64,000 nucleotides of DNA from Beverwykella pulmonaria (taxonomy: Eukaryota > Ascomycota > Dothideomycetes > Pleosporales > Melanommataceae). The position numbers were made by a program, and so were the translations under genes. The notes below the pieces were generated by a model. It was given only the letters and a program-made list of their open reading frames with translations, searched no databases and had not been told where the DNA came from. The stretch's first letter is position 1. Each line of letters starts with the position of its first letter. Location of the stretch: the NCBI GenBank assembly GCA_001599595.1, contig BCHH01000018.1, positions 263,462-327,461 on the forward strand, given 5' to 3'. Shown piece by piece: positions 11,445 to 22,547 of the stretch.

Positions 11445-12796
11445 TGGGAGGCTCGAGTGGGGCTGTAGCGAAAAGGCTATGAAGGATGTCTTTCACGTGT
11501 GAAGCGCAGACCAGGTTGCTGGAAGAGAGTGCAGCAAGTCTTCACGACGAGACATAAATGGAGTGGTAAATGTGGCAACCGTACCTTGTAGAAGGATGCA
11601 AGAGCAGAAATGAATCGACGCACGATGATGCAGAGAGCAAACAAGGTAAACAACCCCTAAAGGAACAAACCTATACTCGATATATACTCGTGCATAATGG
11701 TCATCCGCGTGTTTACCAGCCTCGACCTTTTGGGGGCATTCCAGAGAAGCGAGTTTCTATCTTTGGCGCCAAGGAGAAGGAATGATAGTTGATATAAGCT
11801 TTTCCCCGCGACGAGAGGCGGTTTGACGGCTTTGCGCAAGGTGCCAACAGGACAAACAATCGGTTAGACCCGAGGAGGTTGGGGAATCAACAGCGGTTGT
11901 AGCGACGGGTGGCTGTTTGCGGCATGCTGCCAGACAGGTAGCATTTGCCCAACCCGCCACATCACATTCCAGAGACCGATGACAGCCTAGCTACATTTTC
12001 CACTTGATTGGTTCGCATAATTGTGGCGGCGTCGAGGTGGTGATATACTTCTTATCCAGCTTCTTATCAAGAGCGCGATAGCCTCGCTGATGGGCTCCAG
12101 CATTCAGGGGTCCTAGTGGATTATTGCGATCGTGCCATCAATTCCTCGTTATTATGCAGACTTGGTGAGCACTCTTTGATTTTTCCCACGCCTTAGGAAT
12201 GCACAGTGGCCTGCATGCCGCAAACAGACAAAATTCCTCGCCCAGCTAACCCAGAGACATGACGACGGAGCAGAAAACGTAAAACTGAAAGGAAACAATC
12301 AGATAGATGAAGTCAGAGAAAATAGTCCAAGTCAATGGCTGAAAGACTCTGTACTTGTCAATATTGGGTAATTGCTGTATCGAATCGCAGACAGGTTCTA
12401 GAGGTGCGCATGTCTCAATGGTAGACGATCATGCTCGTGTTGCATGTGATACGGGAGTCCCAAGGCCGGAACCCAACTATCCCGCGGTAATCAGACGATA
12501 AGGTTGCAAAGGTGGAAGTGGTGGCGATGATTCAAAACTGGAGATTGTCGCGATATCTCTTTGGTGTTGAGGCGTTCAGCTATTGTGCACGGTCCAATTT
12601 CACCTGCTCCGAAGCAGCGCCTCTGACCGCCCGCTCCTGTTGAATCCCGGACCCAAGTGCTAACGACCTCAGCAATCACTCCGCGACGGCGCCACGGCAT
12701 CTTTCGCACCATTACCAGCGCTGCGCCCCCCACTTGTTACCCTTTGGTTACTCAATCCAATTTTTCAATTCATTAAGTCTCTATTTCACCGCTGCA
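11445..12796. other. Long intergenic region between wetA and the TMEM234-like gene
   Basis: No coding gene is seen in 1.35 kb. The wetA-proximal part has the CATTCC cluster. Long promoters are common for developmental regulators, and an unannotated 5' UTR intron or exon is possible. Confidence 0.5.
11737..12201. promoter_or_regulatory. Cluster of AbaA-type CATTCC sites upstream of wetA
   Basis: CATTCC occurs at 11737..11742 and 11965..11970 on the plus strand and at 11779..11784 and 12196..12201 on the minus strand, about 290 to 760 bases upstream of the wetA start. Two copies share the longer word CATTCCAGAG. AbaA, a TEA-domain regulator, binds CATTCY and activates wetA in Aspergillus. That these copies are used here is inference. 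Confidence 0.45.
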
Positions 12797-13304
12797 ATGG
12801 ACCCCGACATGCCAACAGCCCCCCCTCCTCAACCCTCCCTCATCCGCTGGATCCTCGGTTTCCTCCTGGTCGGCGCGTGCTGGGGCCTAACTACACCATT
12901 CATGCGACGCGCTGCCATAAATTACGTTCCACCCAACCGACCCTCGCTTACGGACCCCAATAACTCGTGGCTCAAGAAAAAGGTGCTGGGAGTGTTTTAC
13001 GCGGTAATAGGCGTGCTCTCACGGCCCGCGTATGCGATTCCTTTCTTATTAAATGTGACGGGGAGTGTGTGGTTTTTTGTACTGATTGGGAAGGCTGGTA
13101 CGTACATTTGGGCGGATGGGAGAGGATGAGAGCTAATTGAAGCCAGAGTTGAGCTTAACCGTCCCGATTACGAACTCGCTCGCGTTTCTGTTCACAGTGT
13201 TGGGGGAGTGGTGGGCGGAGAAGAAGGTCATCAACAGAGATACTTGGGTAGGGATGGCATTCGTCCTTGGAGGCATTGCATTGTGTGTGCAGAGCAAATC
13301 GTAA
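12797..13304 (+). CDS. TMEM234/UPF0546-family membrane protein
   Basis: Exons 12797..13097 and 13147..13304, with a 49-base phase-1 intron, give about 152 residues. The ATG at 12797 (MDPDMPTAPP) is preferred over one 63 bases upstream because it begins just before the conserved region. Four hydrophobic segments are visible, with the family phrase GACWGLTTPFMRRAA after the first, then FVLIGKAELSLTVPITNSLA across the splice and FTVLGEWWAEKK before the last helix. The family is related to small multidrug/EamA-type transporters but has no firmly assigned function. Its size and four-helix plan fit. It is convergent with the DUF3431 gene. Confidence 0.85.
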
Positions 13305-13648
13305 ACGGCATCTTGGGCTATAGAACATGGAAGACCGTGGTATAAGGCGTATAATGATTTACGTACGGACTACACATGGCGCCGGTGTGACCTTGTTCTG
13401 TCAATCTATCCTGAGCTTCGTGTGATGCTTCTCATGATCTTGAAAAGAATCCCTGGAAAGCCCATCATCTAATGCTATTCTGTTTGCTGGACTGCTGCAC
13501 TCATAGCTAAGCCTGCTTAGTGCTGTGAGAATGGCGGATACTCTGACCAGAAAACGTGTCTCTGCGCGAAGCTGCAGTTCGTAACCACGGTGGAGAGGTT
13601 GGAGTGCTAAGCACGCTGGTGGTCGTCTCATCAAAACCATCATGAACC

Positions 13649-14682
13649 TCAATCCGCCCATCCTTTAGCAGGCCACCCATTAGCCCCAGGCCCCACCTCC
13701 GGCCATCCCTGAGGAATAGTCGCATACTGCGGCAGTTTATACCTCTTCTCGCACTCCCTCTCATTGCACGTCAAATTGCACAGCCCAAAAGTCTGACAAA
13801 AGCACTCCCCCGCATCCTGGCAATCCACAGCCGGCATCCCAAAGATGATATGCCACATATACTCAATCACCCTCCCACTGATCTGATCCGCAAGCGGCGT
13901 ATCCAAGATCCACTTCCGAATCCTTTCATACTGTGCCTTTGGTCGGTCCCTCACGCGTTCACGTGACACCGCGAATTGGCTGGAGCAATGCGCTCCGACG
14001 GCTTCGGGGACGGGTTCGCCGGGGAAGATGTGCCGGAACGCGGCTGCATAGGCGGCTTCATTTTGTGAGCGGTCGTCTGAGGCGGTTGAGGGGCGCAGAG
14101 GGTGGAGTTCAGAGGGGCAACCCATGATCCAGGAACAGCGTAGGGCAACAAAACCACGATCTTGGACGTGCGATAGACGAAGACGTTTGAGGACGGGTAT
14201 GCCATCGTACATTGGGTCTTCGTTATGCCACTGGTATCGCAGCGAATGGATGAAGATGGAGACGTCGGGCAGAGTGTCGTAGCGGTCGATGATGTACCTG
14301 TACTTCAGTCAACATGGACGAATCTCTAATTCGTCGATAGCAGCATGAAAAGTTCATACGTTAGATATGGCATTGACTCTCTGCCTTTGTTGATAGAAAC
14401 TGTCAGGGGCGCTGACGCATTGTTGACAATATAAACGTTCTTCTTCCAGTCGCCAAAGTAATCGTCAAGCCACGATGTGTCGTCCCCGGCAAGACTCGCA
14501 ACGACTAACTCTTTCTCTTCTGTACGTGCCGGTTCGGGCTCACGTGTATAAGAGTCTACCTCTGGCTGTTGCAGTAAGGAATTGCCGACTAATCCAGGAT
14601 AGAAGTGGTGCATGATGAACAGTATTGTTGCAAAGGCGATAGATGTCGTTAATATTCGCCGGTATCGCCGCGATATCATCAT
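13649..14682 (-). CDS. DUF3431 type II membrane protein
   Basis: Exons 14360..14682 and 13649..14297 with a 62-base intron give about 323 residues. The ATG at 14682 places a basic start (MMISRRYRR) before one membrane anchor (ILTTSIAFATILFIMHHF), as in a type II Golgi or secretory-pathway protein. The DUF3431 core follows: LVVASLAGDDTSWLDDYFGD, NKGRESMPYLTYIIDRYD, DVSIFIHSLRYQWHNED, RKWILDTPLADQISGRVIEY and a Cys-rich end with CQTFGLCNLTC. The fold is thought to resemble glycosyltransferases and the family is common in filamentous fungi, but its biochemical role is not established. An in-frame ATG at 14802 would add 40 residues and bury the anchor. Confidence 0.88.
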
Positions 14683-15363
14683 CTTGAAGGATAATCCGAA
14701 ATGCGAATTCAGATGTGGGTTGGAATCACGCTGCTGAAGACAGATGACGCTTGCAGCCTTGTGAACGCTGCGGCGCAGAATGTGCCAAGACGGAAGGCGC
14801 AACCGAACAGTGGCAGCTCTTGCCTGTCAGTCTTCTTCGACATATCCCTGAACTCCATCTCCATTATCCATTTCATCGCAAATTCGCTCTGAATCACATC
14901 AATGCCCTCCTCGGCCGAAGAAGAATCGTGCTTGAATAATTCGTAAAGCGTGTCGATTCAATTACGTATGGACTCATTGTCGTTCTAAGCAGAACAAGGA
15001 CGGCAGCGCCCGTGGCAGGAAGACCTTTCTCCCTTTCACTTTCATATTATCAGAGAAGGTACAACTAATTTAGGTAGCCTGGTCGCTGTAATCTCTATCT
15101 CGTTTATTCTTGAGCTGTGTGCCTGCCCTCTACCTTTGCCATGGCCCCGAGTTCACCCAACTCCACCATAAGGCGTCCCAAGATTCCAAGTTGCAGAGTC
15201 AAACCACAACGCACACCGCTGTAAAGCAGCCGCTTGCCGGGGTTTTAGTAACATCTGAATCGTGCAATCACCCATAATCGCTTCGTGAATATACGTGAGA
15301 ATTAAGACCAGCGCATAAGCATGGGAACGACCATTGTTCGTCTCTAAAACTACCTGCTCGGCC
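14683..15363. other. Intergenic region
   Basis: I see no supported gene. A frame on the minus strand at 15153..15464 may be frame-shifted remains of the 3' end of the adjacent pseudogene. Confidence 0.4.
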
Positions 15364-16398
15364 TCAAGTGAGTCCCACAAGCTCGAAGACTTGAAATTCA
15401 AGGCCCCGAAGACCTCGTGGCTTCTTGAACAAACTTTTGAATGTGGCCTCAACTTCTTTCTCACAGTCGCACAGCGGTGCTAATGCGGATTTAGGTTGAG
15501 ACTTTTCCTTCGCCGTAATCGACGGTACTGATGCTGTACCTAGAGCGTTAGAAACCAAATCTGATTTATAAAGAGGCCATTGTTTTTCGAACGCCACGTG
15601 TTCTTTCAAATTGTTCTTCTGTTCCTTCACGCGGTGACGCTCTTTAGTATGTCCTTCTTTTCTGCCTATCTTCCCATAAGCTCCGCGCCCTTTAAGCTTC
15701 ACGTACAGGATGAACTTCCTCACCTCAATACCGATTGCAGTGTCCACCAAAATGCGCTTCAGTTGCTCCACCAGATAAGAGCCCTGGCACCTTGATAGAT
15801 AGAATAATTGCAAGTCAACTGTGAGAGTGTTCAATTTAGGGCGCTTTGTCATCTACCAATTAATAATGTCTTTCTGGCTATTCGACGCTGTAAGGGCGTC
15901 ATAATAACGAACATCTTGTTCAACTAAAATCCAAGAATCTCCCATTGACTCTCACTTCGGCCGTAGTAGCCAGCACAGCCCATTGCTTGGGTTGAGGAGC
16001 ATATTCCCTGAGATATTCCCATAATAACATAGCGGCTTGAGATGGGGCTTCTGCTTCATTACACTCTGCAGTGGAAATAAGAGCTTGAGAAGATTCTCGT
16101 TGTTGTAAAATGATAGTGAATGCTCCCTCTTCATAAAAAAGGTATTATTAGTATTGTAGAACAACTCTCAGGCCATTACAGCAAGCTTTCGATTTCTTAA
16201 CTCCTATAAAAAGAGGGATACGGGCAGTTTTAACAGAGAGTGCGAAGCCTCATCAATTAGAACTTCTAAAGCAAGATAGTGGCTGAGTATTTGAAATTGA
16301 TGCTCGTCCGGTAGTTTGGACCATCTGTGGAAGGTATCTGGCGGGGTGTCTGCCATGAAGAGTAACTTCAGCTCTATCACTACAACTGAATTGTCCAA
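15364..16398 (-). pseudogene. F-box/DUF7730-like gene broken by four in-frame stops
   Basis: One reading frame can be followed for over 1 kb on the minus strand, interrupted only by stop codons: TAG near 16204, TGA near 16170, TGA near 15950 and TAG near 15853. The start contains an F-box-like phrase (FHRWSKLPDEHQFQILSHYL). Beyond the second stop comes ELFYNTNNTFFM, the FY-TNTF element of a large fungal family, and after the fourth TKRPKLNTLTVDLQLFY. Absence of indels over this distance points to recent inactivation by point mutation. All four stops can be explained by one C-to-T or G-to-A change each, although the ancestral codons are unknown. A frameshift may follow near 15400. None of the interruptions has usable splice signals. 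Confidence 0.7.
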
Positions 16399-16959
16399 AT
16401 TTGAATCAGGAATTACTTTGAGCGACTATGGTCGGAATATCTTGAGCCTAGCAAGCGCTGGTTGATAGCACGGCGTACCTGAGAGCGCATTCTTGGCACT
16501 TGTCCCCCCAAATCGCGCCGTTTCGCGCCGTTCTGTGCGCCTCCCGAACTTCCTGGTTACTAGTACCAAGGTCTCCTCTAAACGGTGTACGTGTGGTGTA
16601 AAGACAATCTACGGTTTCTATGAGCATTTGATAGGATACGTTTAGAAACATGGAATTATGAATGGGCAGTTGAATTAGAAAGTGCGTGATGAGTAACAGT
16701 GTAGAGCAAGATGTAGGATACTCTTGTTGAATATTATTATATGAGTGGGATGTCACAAAGGATCAGGGGATCGGCAACATCGGAACAGCTCCGAAGTACG
16801 ATTCTCAAAGCTGAAGGGAAGAGTAGGTGGGCTGATGGATTATCAGCCTATCATAATCTTGTAAATGATGGTCACCTTGGCGGATGGCCAATTATATTAG
16901 AACTGTGCCGCAATCAGGCAACCTCTTACGAATAAACTACTCTCTCTCCGCTATTTCAT

Positions 16960-18025
16960 ATGCGCATTTCCTCCAGAATTTCAATATTGCACGCCACTTG
17001 CCTCCTCAGCATGGGAATGAAAAAAGATAAATGGACATGCTGGAAGTACGAACATCCATATATCTACGGTATCGGATCCGCCGTCACAAATACCTTATTT
17101 TGTTTGGTGTGCTGTCCCTTATTCTGTATGAGTTGTATTTATAAGGGATCCCAACGCAGCTGTATACCCAAGAACGTCCAACAAAGAAATGATGTCCGAT
17201 ATGCGAGGGACAACATTCACTGGCGCCAACGCGAGGATATGCTCCAGAACCGTCGGCGAACCCCTTCAGTCGATGGAAAGAAAGGGAGACAAACGAAAGC
17301 TCAGTTTCAGTCACCTCTGTTTGCCATTCTACCCGCAGAATTGAGATTGAGAATTTATGAGATGGTCTTGTGTGCAACGGGAAGTCTGCACGTGCATGAG
17401 TTGGAGCAACCCGGCTATCGTCCAGCGTTGATACGATCCTTTCTTTGCTTAGAGACACAGCAGGAACCATTTTGCCACAAATGGTGCAATAGCGTGACTC
17501 GTCGGCAGCCGTTGAGTCTTCTGGTGTCGTGTCGCAGGATGTAAGCATTCATGATCCAAATAAAAATCTATACTAATAGACTATAGCTATCAAGAAGCTA
17601 TTAATCTTCTTTACTCGCACCCCGTCTTACACTTCTCCGACAGATTAGCTTGCACAAATTTCGCAAGATTTGTACTGCCAAAACGCTTGCAAAGAGTCAG
17701 AGAAATCACAGTCAATGGCCCCATCTGTATGAGAGTTGTGCCTCGGTATTCTGTAGGCGACATGATAAACCTCATGCCAGATCTGAAAAAAATTACGATT
17801 GTCTTCAAAGTACTGCTTGATGATAATGGGGATTTTATTTTGAATGGAGATGAAATAGAACCTACTCTTCGCTATCTGTCGTGTTATCGGAGAGAGGGGC
17901 TGCGGATGTATATCTTTATAGATGCGGAGGTGTTTGTACAAGGAGGGTTGACACACCATGATGCGCAGGGCCGTCTGCAGTTGTGGCCGTTGAAAGAGTT
18001 GGTCTCGGTAGGCGACATTGAATGA
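16960..18025 (+). CDS. DUF7730/F-box-like fungal protein
   Basis: Exons 16960..17540 and 17587..18025 with a 46-base intron (GTAAGC...ATAG) give about 339 residues. The N-terminus is Cys-rich with a hydrophobic stretch (NTLFCLVCCPLFCMSC), possibly a membrane or palmitoylated segment. The family signature SPLFAILPAELRLRIYEMVL follows at about residue 120. The splice joins CRR to IYQEAINLLYSHPVLHF, the conserved LLxxCR-IYxEA-LLY element. The C-terminal half has DLKKITIVF and a long strand-helix tail. Such proteins form large lineage-specific families in Pezizomycotina with no known function. The start could instead be the ATG at 17011 (MGMKKDKW). A degraded paralog lies immediately downstream. 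Confidence 0.75.
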
Positions 18026-18371
18026 GAGAACGAGCAGAAAGGTGAATCGGTGTGTACCGTACGAGGAAAATGTGGCTCGATATCATCAAATAAAGATTGT
18101 GTTCGAGTTGGATAATCACTTCACATGAATATGCTATTGGTTCAAATCTGCGAAGCATCCTTGGTTCAATCTCGCATCCTTGCAATGGCATTTTGGAGAT
18201 TATCAACCAGTGTGAGTCAAGCTAGGCAACGCTTTCTCCCCACCACCAAGATGTTTCTTCGTCTACACATTGTTGGGACCCTTATTCAATATCTTCGACT
18301 TTCAATAACTATAAAATCATGAAGAACATAACAGTGGACCCACTTGTGCACTTCCAAAAAACTATCCACAC

Positions 18372-19410
18372 ATGTACAAAGTCTGCTCCATCATCAAGCG
18401 AATTCTGATCACAGCAGTATGTTGTCCGATGGAGTGTTACAAGTGTGTAATCGGCACGGTTTCTCCTTATACTCCCGTGGATATTTGGAGAAGAAAATTA
18501 AGGAAACAAATGGAACAAAGTACAACCGAAAGAGAAAAGATGCACTTATTGAACAAGTTACCTTAAGCAGCCGCAGCGGGTCGGGAGCGAAGCCCCTCAA
18601 TAGACGAAACAGAAGAAAAGACCAACAACAAATTGCAACCGATTTTGTTTGTGCGAGTACCCCTGGAGTTGAGGTTGCCAATTTATGAGCTGGTACCGTG
18701 CAGAAGGAGAAGTGTTCCTGTCTGTGAGTCGCCGTGACCCATTTACTGACCTAGACCCTTCTCCGGCGTTTGCTTACAACTGTGCTACATTACCAAAGCC
18801 TCCACCTCTATTGAAGGGCAATATGATGTTACCACCGCAGATGCGGGGTGTTGTACCGCCGTTGGACGTCCTCAACTTCCTGCTCTAGTGTCGCAGAATG
18901 TAAGCTGAAGTCCGCCTATGCAGGATTAAATGTTAACAAGCTCTAGACATCACGAGGAAATTAATACTCTATGCTTGCTCAACACGTTTGTATTCAATAT
19001 GTACTGCACTTTCTCTAAGTTCTCGCGCTCGATACTGCCACAACACCTGGATAACATCAGCGAAGCGACGCTCGTTTAAGAATTCAATTAAGCTACATGG
19101 ACGGGTTATTAAGGAGTGTCTATGCGGTGTATAGGTCTAAGAATTTGCGCAAACTCACAATTAAGCTCAGGACCCTTGGCGATGGAAGTAGCGAAGAAGC
19201 TTTGCGAGATAGTCGCTAACAGTGGCTACCGTCTTGATATGGCGCCCCGGGAATTATCGCGTTTGAATAAGCAGGACCTGCGCATCTATCTGTACTTTAA
19301 TTTTGATTATCTTGTGAATGATCCTAGGCTGCATCTAGATGCAGAGGGCCGTTAGGCGTTGTTCAGACAATGGCTCCTAAGGGAGTTGATCTTAGTTCCG
19401 GCAACAAGAT
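18372..19410 (+). pseudogene. Degraded paralog of the 16960 gene
   Basis: The layout copies the intact neighbour. There is a Cys-containing hydrophobic start (VCSIIKRILITAVCCP), then a basic linker, then LQPILFVRVPLELRLPIYEL at about 18637, equivalent to the SPLF...LRLRIYE signature. A CRRM-GTAAGC exon end follows at 18892..18906, then a second-exon remnant with LRIYLYFNFDYLV at about 19280 matching LRMYIFIDAEVFV. Stops interrupt the frame near 18565, 18735 and 18886 and several times after the splice. The pair is a tandem duplication with one dead copy. Confidence 0.72.
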
Positions 19411-20043
19411 ATAGATAGGTCCTCAATAAATAGGGACAAACGCTTTTCCCACATACGGGCTCGATCGTTATGTCACCTTATTTGACATTGCGAATTACTC
19501 CGTGCATCTTATTTCCTGATTAAGCATTTGACTTGCATTGATGGAATACCTGCCACGGCAAGTCTTAACATAATATCATCTCTGTATACCTACATAAAAG
19601 GCGACAGCATAATCTAGAGAAACGCTCACCGGAAACTGTCCCTGGCGTATTTACTTTGTGGGTGAAGAGCAAAGCAAACGAAACTACTCTCGGATTCTCC
19701 TTTCTCTCATCAAGCATTTTACCACACTGATAGACTGACCCCCATCAGCTGTCTTCTGAGAAAAGAATAGATCCAAGAATTTCTGCATGGACACTGTCCT
19801 GGGCATAATTGCCTCGTGGTTAACGTAAAGCACAAGCGAGCCGTCCACACAAGTGAGTATGGATGGCTAGCCGTAGCAGAGGAATAAAAGGGGGCTAGGA
19901 AGGTTGAAGCATTGAAGGTTTGGTCAAGTGAGCTTGGAGACAGAGGGGTCACAGGTAGACAGCGTTTCAATCGGGAATTCGGTGTTCTACTGCATATTGA
20001 TATCGATTACGATTCAACAGCATCAGCAAATGTTGACGTGTTT
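19411..20043. other. Intergenic region
   Basis: I see no gene. The region separates the DUF7730 pseudogene from the 3' end of the minus-strand gene ending at 20044. Confidence 0.45.
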
Positions 20044-21349
20044 TCACCGAATCATAATGTTTCCCTCCCTGAGGTCCTTCGCAGAAACACCAGCCAGTGG
20101 ATCTTTGCCATCAAAGGCCGCCTCGGCCCTCTCCTTTCGCGACATTCTTGTAATGTCGTAATGACGACTATCGTGTTTCAGCTCGTAAAGCTTTTTGTAC
20201 GCTTTCCACTTTGAACGAGTTAGCTCGGCCAGGAATCGTTGTTGTCAGAATCCAACTCACTCTTGCGTTCCACCTCCACCTGCCCTGCCGAGGGGCCTTC
20301 GTATCGGCGTCCTTGTCGTATTTCTCAAATAGCTTTTCTGTACCAAAAGCGCCTTTTGCGGGGTCGACGCCTGCCTTTTTTGCGTACGCCACCACCTGTT
20401 TGCGCCAGTCGAAACCCTCGGACTTTTCCTCTTCTTCTGGATCAATGTCCTCGTACCACTTTCCGTCCTTATCTCCATCTTCGTCTTCTTCCACGCCGTA
20501 TTCTTCTAGACCCTCACTCCATTCCAGGAAGAAACTGATGACGAGGGTAAGGTCCTTGACCTTGGAGTCTGCATTGAGCTCGACTACAATGTCAAGCGCA
20601 TTCAAGGCGGTTAGAAGCGCACATCCAATCATTCCGTAGGACCCGCAGACATGTTCTCCGTCCTCGTTGCCTTTGTGGAGAAATCAGCAGTGCGCTTTAC
20701 CAAGGATTGTACATATGGCCAACAGGGTAACGTACCGATCAATGCGTAGGTATCTTGTTCATTCAGCCAGAGTCCCATAGCACTCATGACGACCCACATC
20801 TCTTTCAGGCTTTCTTCGGTGGGTTTTTTCACGATATGCGTGTTGAATTCAAACAGCTATACCATGAAAGTCAATAGACCATACAAGCGCCTCAGCTGCA
20901 AACCTACCATATTATCAATGAGCTCCTGCAGTCCCCAGCCTTCCCAGTCGTTGGATATATACATACGGAAGTTGTCTGGGCAGCAATAGGTCGCACGGCG
21001 CTTCCAGTCCTGGGCAGTCTGAAACCCCTTCCATTGAATTATCCACTTCCAGTCTGGGTTATCCACTGCAGGCCATGGGTAGAGCTTCTTATGTTCCAAC
21101 TCATCGAATTCCTTCTCGTACGCTTTGAAGACGACATCCTCTTCTAGGGGCTCGTCGCAGGCGGCGTTCTCGTTCTTGAAGTCGAAATACGGACGGAAAA
21201 AGCAGATGTACTCGAATGGCGGGATTGTCTTGAACTGAAAAATCCATTTTAGTAATTTTCGATGTTGCGGGGCTTCTGGGTACTTGCATCGCGCTCGGTT
21301 GGGTCTGATTATGATGCGCTAGTCGAAGCGCGCTCGTCCGACGCGACAT
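20044..21349 (-). CDS. Conserved hypothetical protein, five exons
   Basis: Exons 21284..21349, 20908..21234, 20736..20856, 20261..20670 and 20044..20208 join in frame to about 362 residues, with good GT...AG signals throughout (for example GTGAGT with a GCTAAC branch site in the last intron). Visible text includes FKTIPPFEYICFFRPYFDF, PDWKWIIQWKGFQTAQDWKR, LKEMWVVMSAMGLWLNEQD and GSYGMIGCALLTALNAL, then an acidic linker and a basic end with ITRMSRKERAEAAFDGKDPL. I do not recognise the family. The first exon is uncertain: the ATG at 21409 opens MPPKKKQKTSAKST, a likely-looking start, but stops after 33 codons, so either 21349 or an ATG at 21289 is used, or a base is missing. Confidence 0.7.
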
Positions 21350-22547
21350 TGCTCTTATCCGACGCCTTGGTCGATTTTGCAGAGGTCTTCTGCTTCTTTT
21401 TAGGTGGCATTTGGATGAAGCGTTTGAAATGACGATGGGGTTCGGATGGGGTTGGATGAGGTTGGATAGTGTTTAGTTGATGGGAGACGGGAGGTCTACT
21501 GTGCCAAGGATAGCTGAACGCAAGGGCCTCCCCACATGATATCTCGCCACCACGTATTTCCTATAGAGCCTCGATATTTATGGGTTATATATGTAATAAA
21601 TATTGCTCAGATCAGTACTTTGTTGTCTCTCTTCTTGTACGCTCAATTTCCTCCCACAGCGTTGCTGGGTAGCAGTCAATCGTCTTGTTTATGCGCGGAG
21701 GAATGTGGCCCTTGCGTTTCAGCTTTCCTTGGCGCAGTAGAGGGAGAACGAGCTGTCGGATATTTCAGACGCGTCGCCGATTGGTTCGTCATTGCTGACC
21801 AATGACGTCACGGCCAAATATGTTTACATTTTGGCGCGCTAGCACGTGTCAGTCTCCTCACGCTCGTGCTCGTGGAGCATATTCGTGTTTGATTCTCGTT
21901 TGGAAATGTAGGGCACGTAATTGGCCTAAAAATTGGATGGTGCAAATAATCTACGCGAAATAGCTCAGGCCGATTCTATGTGAATAAAACCATGTATGAT
22001 GTAAAGGTTTCTGATGGGGACAATGATCACATGGGGACTGCGTTGTTCTAGGACAGATCAAGTCAGAGCAACTTATAAGCTGTCCGAACATGATCAACTA
22101 AATACATCAGGACAAGCCGAAACCGTTATATATGAGAGTGTACGAGAGTAAAATGTGCAAGACCAAATACTGTAGTCATCATGGAGAGGGTTGCAAACTT
22201 TGTGCCACTATACCATGTTACTGTTTTCGTGGAGAAATTAGACGCAATCGCGTTACGCAAATGGAAACCTGGCCGCGGTGAATCATATAGTGGGATGTGG
22301 ACATTTACGGGAGAGTGAGCAATGCCAAATTAGGTAGCGGCGCGATTAAACCATTGACCGCAAACTTTTCAGATTGATATACCAAATAATGTCACACTTC
22401 TTCAACACTGCCCTCTGAGTTTCGGCAATGCTACGTACTTGTGCTTAATCTGCTAAGACACTTGCACTAAAGACCACAAAGTTACATCCATCTGTAACTC
22501 ACAAGAATGGTGACTTGCTTTATAACCTCTAAACACGGTTCAATCGT
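21350..22547. other. Intergenic region
   Basis: The 21350..21500 part is 5' flank of the hypothetical gene. No gene is recognised in the remaining kilobase. Confidence 0.45.

Noticed and set aside
12398..12472. tRNA-like sequence with a perfect 5-bp anticodon stem (CATGC...GCATG)
   Set aside because: The T-loop word TTCGA is missing, no acceptor stem forms and the base before the putative anticodon is C rather than T.
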